Below are positions 17,172-26,392 of a DNA stretch of 64,000 nt, piece after piece. This stretch comes from Parablautia intestinalis (GTDB taxonomy: Bacteria > Bacillota > Clostridia > Lachnospirales > Lachnospiraceae). Position 1 is the first letter of the stretch, and each line of letters begins with the position of its first letter. Made by a program: the position numbers and the translations under genes. Where the stretch lies: assembly GCA_003612395.1 (NCBI GenBank), contig RAYQ01000018.1, forward strand, positions 1 to 64,000. The letters run 5' to 3'. A model generated the notes under the pieces. That model ran no database searches. It was not told the origin of the DNA and saw only the letters and a list, made by a program, of their open reading frames with translations.

Positions 17172-18215
17172 ATGAATATTCAAGACTATAAGGGAGTATT
17201 TGTCTTTGCACAGCAGGTAGACAATGTACTCAGCGGAATCGCTTTAGAATTGGTTGGCAAAGGAAAAGACCTTGCCAAAGATTTAAATACGGAAGTGACA
17301 GCAGTTTTGGTGGGTAGCGATATTAAGGGGCTTGCTGATGAGCTTGCTGAGTATGGCGCTGACAAGGTAATCGTTGTGGACGACCCTGAACTGAAAGAAT
17401 ACAGGACCGAGCCTTACGCACATGCGCTTGCATCTGTTATCAATGAGTTTAAGCCTGAAATTTTCCTGGTTGGCGCAACAGCTATTGGCCGTGACCTTGG
17501 CCCGAGAGTTTCAGCAAGGATACATACAGGATTAACGGCAGACTGTACACAGCTTGATATCGGTGATTTCCCGATTAACCCGGTTCCCGGCAAAGAACAG
17601 TTACATAATCAGCTTCTTATGACACGTCCTGCTTTTGGCGGTAACACAATTGCTACCATCGCCTGCCCGGATTTCCGTCCTCAGATGGCAACGGTTCGCC
17701 CCGGCGTTATGCAGAAAGCACCCAGAGAAGCAGGGAAGAAAGCAAATGTGGTAGAGTTCAATCCCGGATTTACCCCTAATGATAAGTATGTTGAAATCTT
17801 AAAGGTGGTAAAGGCTGTTTCAGACGTAGCAGATATTATGGATGCTAAGATTCTGGTATCCGGCGGACGTGGTGTAGGCAGCCCTGAGAACTTTAAGATT
17901 CTCGAGGAGCTTGCAGAGGTAATTGGCGGTACAGTGAGCTGTTCCCGTGCAGTAGTGGATGCAGGCTGGAAGCCTAAGGATCTGCAGGTTGGACAGACCG
18001 GTAAGACGGTTCGTCCTAACGTATATTTTGCAATCGGTATCTCAGGCGCAATTCAGCATGTGGCTGGTATGGAAGAAGCTGATATTATCATCGCTATCAA
18101 TAAGGATGAGACAGCTCCTATCTTTGATGTGGCTGATTATGGTATTGTAGGAGATTTGAATAAGATTGTTCCTGCACTTACCGAGAGATTAAAAGCAGAG
18201 CTTGCTGCAAAATAA
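17172..18215 (+). CDS. etfA: Electron transfer flavoprotein alpha subunit
   Basis: A 347-residue EtfA that carries the second FAD and passes electrons to Bcd. The N-terminal domain resembles EtfB. The C-terminal FAD-binding domain is intact: SGGRGVGSPENF, SRAVVDAGWKP, QVGQTGKTVRP, YFAIGISGAIQH and INKDETAPIFDVADYG, ending GDLNKIVPAL. The start follows GGAGG by 7 bases. It is the last gene of the butyryl-CoA operon; a strong terminator follows. No butyrate kinase or butyryl-CoA:acetate CoA-transferase gene is in this window, so the final step lies elsewhere. Confidence 0.95.
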   Translation: MNIQDYKGVFVFAQQVDNVLSGIALELVGKGKDLAKDLNTEVTAVLVGSDIKGLADELAEYGADKVIVVDDPELKEYRTEPYAHALASVINEFKPEIFLVGATAIGRDLGPRVSARIHTGLTADCTQLDIGDFPINPVPGKEQLHNQLLMTRPAFGGNTIATIACPDFRPQMATVRPGVMQKAPREAGKKANVVEFNPGFTPNDKYVEILKVVKAVSDVADIMDAKILVSGGRGVGSPENFKILEELAEVIGGTVSCSRAVVDAGWKPKDLQVGQTGKTVRPNVYFAIGISGAIQHVAGMEEADIIIAINKDETAPIFDVADYGIVGDLNKIVPALTERLKAELAAK

Positions 18216-18285
18216 AAATCTGTGAAAATAGAAGCAATAGCTTCATAAAGGCAATAAACTTCTATGCAGATGAAGTGTAAAATAT

Positions 18286-18322
18286 GGCTGGCAGAACCGT
18301 GAGGGGCTGCCAGCCTTTTTAT
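18286..18322 (+). terminator. Terminator of the butyryl-CoA operon
   Basis: GGCTGGCAG (18286-18294) pairs with CTGCCAGCC (18307-18315) and is followed by TTTTTATT, 70 bp after the etfA stop codon. Confidence 0.9.
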
Positions 18323-18359
18323 TACAAACGCCGATTCGCGAAGCGTATCGGCGTTTGTT
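18323..18359. repeat. Palindromic element related to the 37-bp repeat family
   Basis: ACAAACGCCGAT and ATCGGCGTTTGT form a perfect 12-bp inverted repeat around CGCGAAGCG. The ends and the CGCGAAGCG core match the repeat units at 1-84, but here the unit is a symmetric palindrome. It directly follows the operon terminator. Confidence 0.65.
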
Positions 18360-18456
18360 GTGGTCAGAAACCTTGCCTGTAGAGCATGCCGGTCGGGAGA
18401 AATTCAAACAAATTTCATCATTTCAAACAAAATTTAATATTTTTGTATATTGTGTA

Positions 18457-18485
18457 TTGAAAGAGTGTTTTTGATTCTTTATATT
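18457..18485 (+). promoter_or_regulatory. Promoter of the sugar ABC importer operon
   Basis: TTGAAA at 18457-18462 and TATATT at 18480-18485 with a 17 bp spacer. A TTGACT at 18511 has no matching -10 and is less likely to be the -35. The 18360-18456 stretch holds no gene. Confidence 0.65.
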
Positions 18486-18522
18486 TGTGCAAAATAATTG
18501 TAAACTGTGCTTGACTTCAAAA

Positions 18523-18536
18523 CGTAACCGGTTACG
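18523..18536. promoter_or_regulatory. LacI-family-type operator palindrome
   Basis: CGTAACCGGTTACG is a perfect 14-bp palindrome with the central CG typical of LacI-family operators. It lies about 31 bases downstream of the predicted transcription start of the ABC importer operon, where a bound repressor would act as a roadblock. No LacI gene is in the window; the only local regulator is an AraC-type protein. Confidence 0.6.
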
Positions 18537-18651
18537 GCCGGATTGGTTATGGTTTGAACCGATGTTAAAAATATGTTTTGCATAAAGAAGGAAATAATGT
18601 ATTGCAAAGCAGCAGCCCGCAGGCTGCAGAAAGGGAGAGGTTATTGGGATT

Positions 18652-20382
18652 ATGCAAAAGAAAATAATTGCAGCATTATTATCAGCGGCTATGCTGATAT
18701 CTGTTCTGACAGGCTGCCAGAATTCCGGAAAACAGGAAGGGGAGAGCAGTCAGACCAGTGAGAATAAGGAAACAGAGGAAACAAATGAAGAAAAAAAGAG
18801 CGAGGTTCCTTCTGAGGAAACTGATACGGCTGATGCAGATGCGCCTTCCATAGATGCAACCGGAACGGTATATGATTTAGGAGGACTTAAACTTCCCATC
18901 TGCGAGCCGGGGGAGGTAGAGCTTACTTATATGGGAAATGACACATGGTGTGCGGGCGTCAGCTATAATGACGGGACTGCCGTGCAGCAGGAGATTGAGA
19001 AGCGAACGGGAGTCCATGTGAATTGGGATACCTACAGCAGTGACGTGGAAACGGTACTTCAAACCAGACTTGCGTCTATGGAAGGCCTGCCGGATATGGT
19101 GGAGCTGCCGCCCTTTGATTCCAATGTAGGAGTAGATACTTATTCAGGCAACGGAGTGCTTATTCCGCTAAACGATCTGATTGAGCAGCATGCCCCTAAC
19201 ATTCAAAAGCTGTTTGAAAAATATCCGGCGCTGAAAGCAATGTGCACCTCAGCGGACGGCAATATTTATGCACTGGCAGGATGGTGGGGCGATATTAACG
19301 ACTATGTTCCCGATTATCTGTATATCAGACAGGACTGGCTGGATAACCTGGGCATTGAGATGCCCCGGACAATAGATGAACTTTATGATGTATTGGTAGC
19401 TTTCAAGGAACAGGATGCCAATGGAAACGGAGATCCAAATGACGAGATACCCCTTGCTACAAAAAATGGAATCTGGCAGCTTTACTATTTGATGACAGGA
19501 TTTGGATATGATACGAATTCGTTGTGGTATGTGGATGAAGCCGGTGAGGTTCATTACGCGGCGGTAGAGGAACAATACAGGGAGATGCTGGAGTTTTTGA
19601 ACAAATGCTACTCTGAGGGACTGATTTCTGATGATCTGGAGGGCAATCTTCTGACCCAGAATATTACAGAGGATAAAGTAGGCATTGTATGCCATGATCC
19701 GGCAGATAATATGGCGTCTTCCGATGATCTGGCCATGACGGGCAACCCCAATTGTGACTATGAATTTATGCCGGTAATCCAGACTGACGAAAACGGTACG
19801 GCGCAGATGACCAAAAGAAGTCTGACATGGCATTATTATGGAATTACTTCAGCCTGCGAAACCCCGGAAGTGGCAATTAAGTGGATAGATTATGTGTACG
19901 CGAGCGAGGATGGGAGCATGCTTTACAACTATGGGATTGAGGGGTTGACGTATGAATATGACGATAAAGGTGAAATTCAGTTTACGGATTTGGTGACCAA
20001 TAATGAAACCTATACCTCTGCTTTTTCAGCGCTCAGAAGTGTGGGAGCATGGCCAACCTATTTCATCAATGACTCAGGAGAAGCCTTTATGAAAATCTTT
20101 GAGGGAACGAAAGTGGAGACGGCTTGTAAGGCAGCTTATAACAATATGAGGGATCCATTCCCTGAAATGCTGGGTACTGCAGAGGAATCAGAGGTTTATA
20201 CCAGCATCTGGCCGGATTTGAGCACTTATCTGAATGAGATGTTTACAGCATTTGTGATCGGTACGGAATCTCTGGATAATTTTTACAAATATGTGGAGAC
20301 TGCAAACAGCATGGGGATGCAGGATATTATTGAAATTAAGAAAGCACAGTACGGAAGATATCAGGAAATTGTGGGTAAATAG
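18652..20382 (+). CDS. Extracellular solute-binding lipoprotein of a sugar ABC importer
   Basis: A 576-residue family-1-type solute-binding protein, anchored to the outer face of the membrane by a lipidated Cys (lipobox VLTGC, Cys22). An acidic Glu/Ser/Thr-rich linker (about 25-65) follows. The mature part has features of the LipO/YtcQ-type binding proteins that pair with LplB/YtcP permeases: EKRTGVHVNWDTYSSD, DLIEQHAPNIQKLFEKYP, YIRQDWLDNLGIEMP and the Ca-loop-like DANGNGDPNDEIP. The substrate is probably an oligosaccharide or rhamnogalacturonan-type glycan, inferred from the family and the neighbouring glycosidase. AAGGGAGAGG lies 14 bases before the ATG. Confidence 0.88.
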   Translation: MQKKIIAALLSAAMLISVLTGCQNSGKQEGESSQTSENKETEETNEEKKSEVPSEETDTADADAPSIDATGTVYDLGGLKLPICEPGEVELTYMGNDTWCAGVSYNDGTAVQQEIEKRTGVHVNWDTYSSDVETVLQTRLASMEGLPDMVELPPFDSNVGVDTYSGNGVLIPLNDLIEQHAPNIQKLFEKYPALKAMCTSADGNIYALAGWWGDINDYVPDYLYIRQDWLDNLGIEMPRTIDELYDVLVAFKEQDANGNGDPNDEIPLATKNGIWQLYYLMTGFGYDTNSLWYVDEAGEVHYAAVEEQYREMLEFLNKCYSEGLISDDLEGNLLTQNITEDKVGIVCHDPADNMASSDDLAMTGNPNCDYEFMPVIQTDENGTAQMTKRSLTWHYYGITSACETPEVAIKWIDYVYASEDGSMLYNYGIEGLTYEYDDKGEIQFTDLVTNNETYTSAFSALRSVGAWPTYFINDSGEAFMKIFEGTKVETACKAAYNNMRDPFPEMLGTAEESEVYTSIWPDLSTYLNEMFTAFVIGTESLDNFYKYVETANSMGMQDIIEIKKAQYGRYQEIVGK

Positions 20383-20438
20383 TAATTACACGACTTTGTG
20401 CAGGAACTTCAGGTACAAAGTACCAGAGCCCGCAGGCT

Positions 20439-21395
20439 ATGAGAAAGAATAAAAATTGGTTTAACAGGAGGCAGGCAAAAATGAGGGCAATATGGGATTT
20501 GAAAAAAAACATCAGGAGAGATTGGATGCTGCTTTTAATTGTTCTTCCGGGAGTGGTGTATTTTGCGGTTTTCTGCTATGGTCCCATGTATGGAATTTTA
20601 ATGGCATTTAAGGATTATAATGTGTCCAAAGGTATATGGGGAAGTCCGTGGGCAGGACTGAAGCACTTTAAGGAACTGGTAAATTCGGTTTATTTCGGGA
20701 GATTGGTAAAAAATACTTTCCTTTTGAGCATAGAGCAGCTATTCTGGTCATTTCCGATCCCAATAGCATTTGCCCTGCTTCTTAATGAATTAAAGCATAA
20801 TAAGCTAAAGCGCGTGGCGCAGACAGCCGCATATCTGCCTCACTTTATTTCAGCAGTAGTTGTGGTGGGGATATTAAAGGACCTGCTGTCTTCGGACGGC
20901 GGGGTCCTTACCCGGCTGCTGCAGACTTTCGGAGTACAGCCTAAAAATTATTTCAACTTACCGGAGGCTTTCCGGACACTTTATGTGGGATCCGGGGTGT
21001 GGCAGGAATTCGGATGGAATTCTATCATTTATGTGGCGGCCATTTCATCCATTGATCAGGAGATGTATGAATCGGCTTCTTTGGACGGCGCAGGCAGATG
21101 GAAGAAGCTGGTTTATATTACATTACCATCCATCGCGCCTACGATTATCCTCCTGCTGGTTATGAATATGGGAAATATGCTGAATATCGGGTATGAAAAA
21201 GTAATTCTTATGTATAATCCCGCAACTTATTCCACGGCGGATATTTTTTCTACCTATGTGTATCGCAAGGGACTTCTCAGCGCACAGTACAGCTTTGCAT
21301 CGGCAGTGGGGCTGGCGAATTCCATTATCAATGTGCTGATATTGCTGGGCGCAAATTTCGTGGCAAGAAAGGCCACGGATACGAGTATTTTTTAA
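20439..21395 (+). CDS. Sugar ABC importer permease, LplB-type
   Basis: A 318-residue inner-membrane permease with about six transmembrane segments, the first near residues 30-50 (MLLLIVLPGVVYFAVF). The EAA-like cytoplasmic loop that contacts the ATPase reads YESASLDGAGRWKKLVYITLPSI near 220-240. It begins 57 bp after the binding-protein gene and pairs with the second permease below. No ATP-binding subunit is encoded nearby; such importers commonly share an MsmK-type ATPase encoded elsewhere. A short AGCC-CGCA-GGCT hairpin (20427-20438) abuts the start codon, and there is little Shine-Dalgarno sequence upstream, so initiation may be weak or coupled. Confidence 0.9.
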   Translation: MRKNKNWFNRRQAKMRAIWDLKKNIRRDWMLLLIVLPGVVYFAVFCYGPMYGILMAFKDYNVSKGIWGSPWAGLKHFKELVNSVYFGRLVKNTFLLSIEQLFWSFPIPIAFALLLNELKHNKLKRVAQTAAYLPHFISAVVVVGILKDLLSSDGGVLTRLLQTFGVQPKNYFNLPEAFRTLYVGSGVWQEFGWNSIIYVAAISSIDQEMYESASLDGAGRWKKLVYITLPSIAPTIILLLVMNMGNMLNIGYEKVILMYNPATYSTADIFSTYVYRKGLLSAQYSFASAVGLANSIINVLILLGANFVARKATDTSIF

Positions 21396-21520
21396 AATAT
21401 TTATGCTATATATGGCGGAATCCTGCAAAATAGAATCCGGAATTTCTGCTCAGCGTGCGGGAATGTGTACCGGGTGAGAACATGATTTAAGAGTAAGTAA
21501 AGGGAAGAGAGAAGTAATTT

Positions 21521-22381
21521 ATGGGCAGAAAAGAAAGATTTGTCTTATCAGATATACCAATTTATATCATAACAGTATTTATTATTATAATAACTTTATA
21601 TCCGGTGATTTATGTCGTGAGTATGTCTTTCAGCGATCCGGTTCACGTGCTTGCAAGAGATATTTATTTCCTCCCTAAGGGTTTTTCCCTAAAGGCCTAT
21701 CAGATGATATTCAAAAATGATACGGTGCTGCGCTCTTTTGGGAATACCATCTGGTATACGATAGTGGGTGCGTCCGTCAGTGTGCTTCTAACAGCTACCA
21801 CGGCATTTTCCCTTTCCAGGAAAAAATTTTTTTTAAGAAAGCAGCTTTCCTTTTTGATGACGCTTACGATGTTTGTCAGTGGGGGGCTGATACCACTATA
21901 TATACTGGTTCAGAAAATGCACTTGTACAATACCAGGTGGTCAATTATTCTTCCTTATATTATCAGCGCATACAATCTGATTATCACCAGATCCTTTTTT
22001 GAATCTTTGCCGGAGGAAATGGCGGAAGCAGTAAAGATTGACGGCGGTTCGGAGTGGACGGTTATGATAAAGATATTTTTCCCATTATCAAAACCAATCA
22101 TATCGGTTCTGATTCTGTTTTACGGGGTAGGCTATTGGAACAGCTATTTTGCACCGTTGATTTTTTTGTCGAATGAAAAGCTTCAGCCGATCCAGCTATA
22201 CCTAAGAAGCATTTTAATTACCAGCGAGGTGAGAGTTGCAGGAATGGGAATGGACGCCATATTGATGAATGAGCAGATGAAATATGCCGTCATAGTGGTG
22301 GCATGCTTTCCCATCATGATTCTTTATCCGTTTATTCAGAAATATTTTGAAAAGGGCGTGTTAATTGGTGCTGTAAAGTAG
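21521..22381 (+). CDS. Sugar ABC importer permease, YtcP/LplC-type
   Basis: The second membrane subunit (286 residues, about six transmembrane segments). The start is typical of carbohydrate permeases (IPIYIITVFIIIITLYPVIYV), followed by VSMSFSDP. The EAA motif reads MAEAVKIDGGSEWTVMIKIFFPLS near 165-190, and the C-terminus YPFIQKYFEKGVLIGAVK is diagnostic of this family. GGGAAGAGAG precedes the ATG. A 125 bp gap separates it from the first permease. It should form the heterodimeric channel with that protein. Confidence 0.92.
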   Translation: MGRKERFVLSDIPIYIITVFIIIITLYPVIYVVSMSFSDPVHVLARDIYFLPKGFSLKAYQMIFKNDTVLRSFGNTIWYTIVGASVSVLLTATTAFSLSRKKFFLRKQLSFLMTLTMFVSGGLIPLYILVQKMHLYNTRWSIILPYIISAYNLIITRSFFESLPEEMAEAVKIDGGSEWTVMIKIFFPLSKPIISVLILFYGVGYWNSYFAPLIFLSNEKLQPIQLYLRSILITSEVRVAGMGMDAILMNEQMKYAVIVVACFPIMILYPFIQKYFEKGVLIGAVK

Positions 22382-22398
22382 GCGGTAAGTGTGAAAAA

Positions 22399-22480
22399 GA
22401 CGAAAAGATTTTCTAAGGCGTCAAAGGACGCCGCCTAAGAAAATCTAAGTTTCGTCTTGAAGAATCGCAAGGCGATTCTT
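22399..22480 (+). other. Two consecutive hairpins between permease and glycosidase genes
   Basis: A long nested stem pairs GACGAAA (22399-22405) with TTTCGTC (22450-22456) and, inside it, AGATTTTCTAAGGCG (22406-22420) with CGCCTAAGAAAATCT (22432-22446). A second stem follows: AGAATCGC (22461-22468) with GCGATTCT (22472-22479). Neither has a U-tract, so they look like mRNA processing or stability elements rather than terminators. Confidence 0.6.
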
Positions 22481-22527
22481 CTGAAATGATTTATGCCTTG
22501 AGCAAAGCGAAAGGAATGATAAAATTT

Positions 22528-23625
22528 ATGAATATAAAAGCAAGAGAAGATATGAGCAGCGCAGAGCGCATTGCATTTTATGACTGCGAAGAAAATAAGA
22601 AATATTATCAGTATGGAACAGGCGGCGGATGGAAAAAATATGAAAATAATCCGGTTTTCGGCGGAAAGTATGGTACGTGCTTTGATGTGACTTTATTGGC
22701 AGAAGAAGACAAGTCTGGAAGTAAACTTTCAAACTCTTTATCGGAGGCGGCAGCGCAGGCACAGCCTGTGGCATGCAGGGGGTGGAAGGATGGGAAACTC
22801 CTGCTTCGGATGTGGTTTTCCTGGAGGCCCCAAAAAGGAATCGGATACACACAGAGCCATGATGGAATTAACTGGAGCGCTCCACAGTTAGTATTGCCGC
22901 CCCTGCAGGGTTCAGGCTGGGAAGCGGATGAGGTAAACCGTCCAACGGTTATTTTTCACAAGGGGCAGTACATGATGTGGTATTCAGGGCAGATGAAGCC
23001 TTATCGGGAGGATGGACGTTCAGTGATAGGCTTTGCCGTAAGCCATGACGGAATCATATGGGAAAGAAAAGCACAGCCTGTGATAGAGCCGGATCAGAGC
23101 TGGGAGAAACAGGCGGTTATGTGTCCTCATGTTTTGTATGATGAGGACGAGAAGCTGTACAAAATGTGGTATGCGGCAGGCTGCAATCATGAGCCGGACG
23201 CTATCGGCTATGCTGAGAGCCATGATGGAGTCAGATGGGAGAAATATCATCAGAATCCGATTCTGGCCCGGGACCCGGCTCATCTTTGGGAACAACATAA
23301 GGTAGTTGCTCCCTGCGTGGTGAAGGAGAACGGGTGGTTTTACATGTTTTATGTAGGCCATCTTCATGAAGAACGCGCCCAGGTGGGGCTGGCAAGATCA
23401 CGAGACGGGATTACAGGATGGGAAAAACACCCGGACAACCCTCTGATTGCACCAACACAGGGTGCATGGGATTCGGTAGCAGTCTATAAGCCCTTTGTGA
23501 TGAAGGTGAACGGACAGTGGTTAATGTGGTATAATGGGGCTGCATACGAAGAACCTGTATGGGTTTTTGAGCAGATTGGACTGGCATATGCGGAGGCAAA
23601 TCATTTGTTCCCAGACGCTCTTTAG
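22528..23625 (+). CDS. Five-bladed beta-propeller glycosidase-like protein (GH43/GH32/GH130-like)
   Basis: A cytoplasmic protein of 365 residues (no signal peptide) with repeated blade motifs: GYTQSHDGINWSAP, GFAVSHDGIIWERK, GYAESHDGVRWEKY and LARSRDGITGWEKH, each followed by NP-type turns such as QNPIL and DNPLI. This pattern is shared by GH43, GH32, GH62, GH68, GH117 and GH130 propellers, and I cannot place it in one of them. It probably cleaves or phosphorolyses the oligosaccharide imported by the adjacent transporter. An in-frame ATG at 22486 exists, but AAAGGA at 22510-22515 favours the ATG at 22528. Confidence 0.75.
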   Translation: MNIKAREDMSSAERIAFYDCEENKKYYQYGTGGGWKKYENNPVFGGKYGTCFDVTLLAEEDKSGSKLSNSLSEAAAQAQPVACRGWKDGKLLLRMWFSWRPQKGIGYTQSHDGINWSAPQLVLPPLQGSGWEADEVNRPTVIFHKGQYMMWYSGQMKPYREDGRSVIGFAVSHDGIIWERKAQPVIEPDQSWEKQAVMCPHVLYDEDEKLYKMWYAAGCNHEPDAIGYAESHDGVRWEKYHQNPILARDPAHLWEQHKVVAPCVVKENGWFYMFYVGHLHEERAQVGLARSRDGITGWEKHPDNPLIAPTQGAWDSVAVYKPFVMKVNGQWLMWYNGAAYEEPVWVFEQIGLAYAEANHLFPDAL

Positions 23626-23773
23626 GGGCTAACAAGGAAATCCCTGCGCAAGACGGCAAAATTTTGGCTCCGGTTTATCCAGGCCAGGGTAACAGACTTT
23701 TGAAATCCTTACAGAGTCAGGGACAAAGAGATTCCGGGAGCCTGCGATAAGAAATGATGGGAAAGGAAAGAGT

Positions 23774-26020
23774 ATGAGAAATGGAAAAAAGTATCAGACA
23801 AAACATAAGATGTTTGTGTCCTATGTGATTGTTCCGGTGAGCATTCTTCTGGTGATTTCCAGTCTTTTTTCCCTTGTCTATTACAGAATTTCCCATGACA
23901 GTATGCTGGCCTTTGAAAATTCCACCAGCGAGACGGTGGATAATGAATTAAAAAATATCATGGATAATCTGATTAAATCATCGGCCCAGTATGCCATGAC
24001 GCCCTGGGTAAAGAGGCTGAAATATATGCAGAGAACACCCCGGCTTATGGAGGAGAACATTACGGCGTCCGATATCTCAGACTATGCCGGAATGCTCACC
24101 CTCACGGAGATCAATGATAATATGATTGAATCTATTTACATTTATTACAGCCTGGGAAATTTCGGGATCAGCAGCTATGGAAAGACGGGTTGGGAAAGGT
24201 ACCTGGATTTAAATCAGATACAATGCCGGGAAGAAGAATTTATTTCCGGTGAAATGCTGGATAAGAATAACCAGAAACTGATTTTTCATGATGTGAGCTT
24301 AGTGAAAAACGGCAGACGTATCAAAGGATTTTTTCTGATACAGACAATCCCTCTGGAAAATATGTATTCCGGGGAAGTGAATATTCTCTTTTTTGTTCCT
24401 TATGAAAATATTTATTCCTATATCAGCAATTTTACGGATGAGGGAACACGGTATTTGTACCTGACCGATGGAGAAAGAGTGATATATGATAACGGGCAGG
24501 AGGAACAGATTCTGGCGGTAGGGGAAAGCATAGAGTACTTAAAATCCGGAGAGAAAAACTATTATTACAGCATCGAATTACGACACTATGCGGCGGAATA
24601 TACCAAAGTGGGAATGGAGATAGGGGTATTGCAGATTCTGGGAAATGATTTCCTCTATCGTGATTTTTTGCTGTTTGCAGAATGGATTTTAGCAGGCTGT
24701 TTGATCCTTTTGGGATTGATTTTGCTGGTGGCATACCGGATGACCAAATACAGCTACCAGCCCTTGGAGCATATTATGGATATGCTTTTGGAGGAGGACT
24801 ATGGGGACAGCATTAACGAGTATCAGATTATAGAAAAGGCGCTGGAAGAACTGGATTCTCAAAAAAAGCGGCTGGAAGTAACTGTGTTTGAACAAAATCC
24901 TCTGATAGAGCAGTATATTCTGCATGCATTGCTGAATTCCAACAAACCACAGGCAAATGAAGTTAAGTATATCAATACCATCAGGCAGTATTCACTGTAT
25001 CGTGCGCTGGTGCTGAAAGACAGCAGTGAGGTGCGGCAGTATATCAGGGAAATTGATTCCTGCCTGGCAATTTACCCACAGATTCATGCGGCTTTTTTGG
25101 AAGAAAATAATTATTATATATGGATTTTAAGCTACGGTGACGAAGAACTGATAGAAGAAATCAGTGAAATCCTGTCTCAGACTTTTTCCGAATCAGGATA
25201 TGAAGATACTGCTCTTGGCATGAGCAGGGTACATGAAGATATCCTGCATTTGTTATCCGCCTATAATCAGGCAGTCAGGGCATTAGAATATGCTTTTTTC
25301 TATCCGGAAAAGAAAATTATTTCTATGGAAGAAAACTATATTGAGGAGAGGGAGCGGAGCTGTGCGTCTTTTGAAATTGATAAGAAATGGATGGATGAAC
25401 TGAAAAAGGCCGTCATCGAGATGGATGCTGAGAAATTTGTCAGGCAGTATCAGGAAATTCTTGCATATAATTTTCGCAGTATTACGTTGAATAAGGAGGC
25501 ATTTTTCATCGGAATACGCAGACTTAACAATGGAATTCCCGATTTGTTTGAGGGCAGTGACAGAGGAAATATTACCGAGCAGATGGAGCTTTTAAATCCT
25601 GAAAATTACCGAAGCATGAGGAGCTATCTTCAGACATTTGAACGGAAGGCAGGAGCCATGATGCAGCGTTGCGGTGCAAGGGAAAACCCCGTTTATTATG
25701 CCAGAAATGAGATTATCCGCAATTATGTGGAAGAACATTTGACAGATGCGAATCTTTCTCTGAATGAAACGGCTAAGCTTATGCATTACACACCAACATA
25801 TTTTGGAAAGTATTTCAAAGAGCAGTTTGGCTGTACATTCCAGAAGTATGTTGCTTCCAGAAGGATTGAAAGTGCTAAAAAATATCTTTTAAAAGGGAAT
25901 ATGAGCGTGCAGGAAATTGCGCTCAAATGCGGCTTTACAAATGATGTCACTTTCAGGCGTACGTTTAAAATGTATGTGGGCGCTACGCCATCGCAGTTTG
26001 AGAAGGAAAACATTATGTAA
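23774..26020 (+). CDS. Membrane-bound AraC-type transcriptional regulator with extracellular sensor
   Basis: A 748-residue regulator. Transmembrane helices at about 14-37 and 300-322 flank an extracellular sensor domain of about 260 residues. After a HAMP-like or linker region the C-terminus has a complete AraC HTH pair (about 645-748): NLSLNETAKLMHYTPTYFGK, then MSVQEIALKCGFTNDVTFRR and the ending ATPSQFEKE. This YesN/YtdP-like architecture is typical next to LplB/YtcP importers in Firmicutes. It is the last gene of the importer operon and is probably its activator, sensing an extracellular sugar; that is inferred from position. GGAAAG precedes the ATG. Confidence 0.87.
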   Translation: MRNGKKYQTKHKMFVSYVIVPVSILLVISSLFSLVYYRISHDSMLAFENSTSETVDNELKNIMDNLIKSSAQYAMTPWVKRLKYMQRTPRLMEENITASDISDYAGMLTLTEINDNMIESIYIYYSLGNFGISSYGKTGWERYLDLNQIQCREEEFISGEMLDKNNQKLIFHDVSLVKNGRRIKGFFLIQTIPLENMYSGEVNILFFVPYENIYSYISNFTDEGTRYLYLTDGERVIYDNGQEEQILAVGESIEYLKSGEKNYYYSIELRHYAAEYTKVGMEIGVLQILGNDFLYRDFLLFAEWILAGCLILLGLILLVAYRMTKYSYQPLEHIMDMLLEEDYGDSINEYQIIEKALEELDSQKKRLEVTVFEQNPLIEQYILHALLNSNKPQANEVKYINTIRQYSLYRALVLKDSSEVRQYIREIDSCLAIYPQIHAAFLEENNYYIWILSYGDEELIEEISEILSQTFSESGYEDTALGMSRVHEDILHLLSAYNQAVRALEYAFFYPEKKIISMEENYIEERERSCASFEIDKKWMDELKKAVIEMDAEKFVRQYQEILAYNFRSITLNKEAFFIGIRRLNNGIPDLFEGSDRGNITEQMELLNPENYRSMRSYLQTFERKAGAMMQRCGARENPVYYARNEIIRNYVEEHLTDANLSLNETAKLMHYTPTYFGKYFKEQFGCTFQKYVASRRIESAKKYLLKGNMSVQEIALKCGFTNDVTFRRTFKMYVGATPSQFEKENIM

Positions 26021-26183
26021 ATTTGTAATATTCACGAAGGATTCGGCAGAAAGCCACAATACCGTAGTGAAATTGGAAAAAGCATATAAAAAGAAGGTAG
26101 AATTACCACACGAGCTGCAATGCGGAATAAAATATATTCTTATGACTATTAAAAAAGCACAATATAAAGCTGTAAATCCGATG

Positions 26184-26209
26184 CCCCGCTGTCCGCAGCG
26201 GGGTTATTT
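26184..26209 (+). terminator. Terminator after the AraC-type regulator
   Basis: CCCCGCT (26184-26190) pairs with AGCGGGG (26197-26203), followed by TTATTTA. The rest of 26021-26392 holds a GC-rich patch near 26235-26275 and AT-rich sequence, and no gene is seen. Confidence 0.7.
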
Positions 26210-26392
26210 ATGCACAGCCCCTACAGATGAAATATGCCGCTAAAGTAGCGTACGCCCCGGGCGGCGGGCAGGGAGAAAACTTCCCGAATACTTGCAGTGG
26301 CAGGCTATATTTGATAGAATATTATTGGTTAATATTTATATTATTGAAAAATACAGGTTAATATTGGTAATTGTTAGCAGACGGCGTATGAA

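Noticed and set aside
18511-18516. TTGACT as -35 of the ABC importer promoter
   Set aside because: No acceptable -10 at 16-18 bp; TTGAAA/TATATT at 18457-18485 has an exact 17 bp spacer.
26021-26392. Riboswitch or structured RNA before glgX (GC-rich patch near 26235-26275)
   Set aside because: Apart from one simple terminator hairpin no consensus of a known class or strong multi-stem fold is visible.
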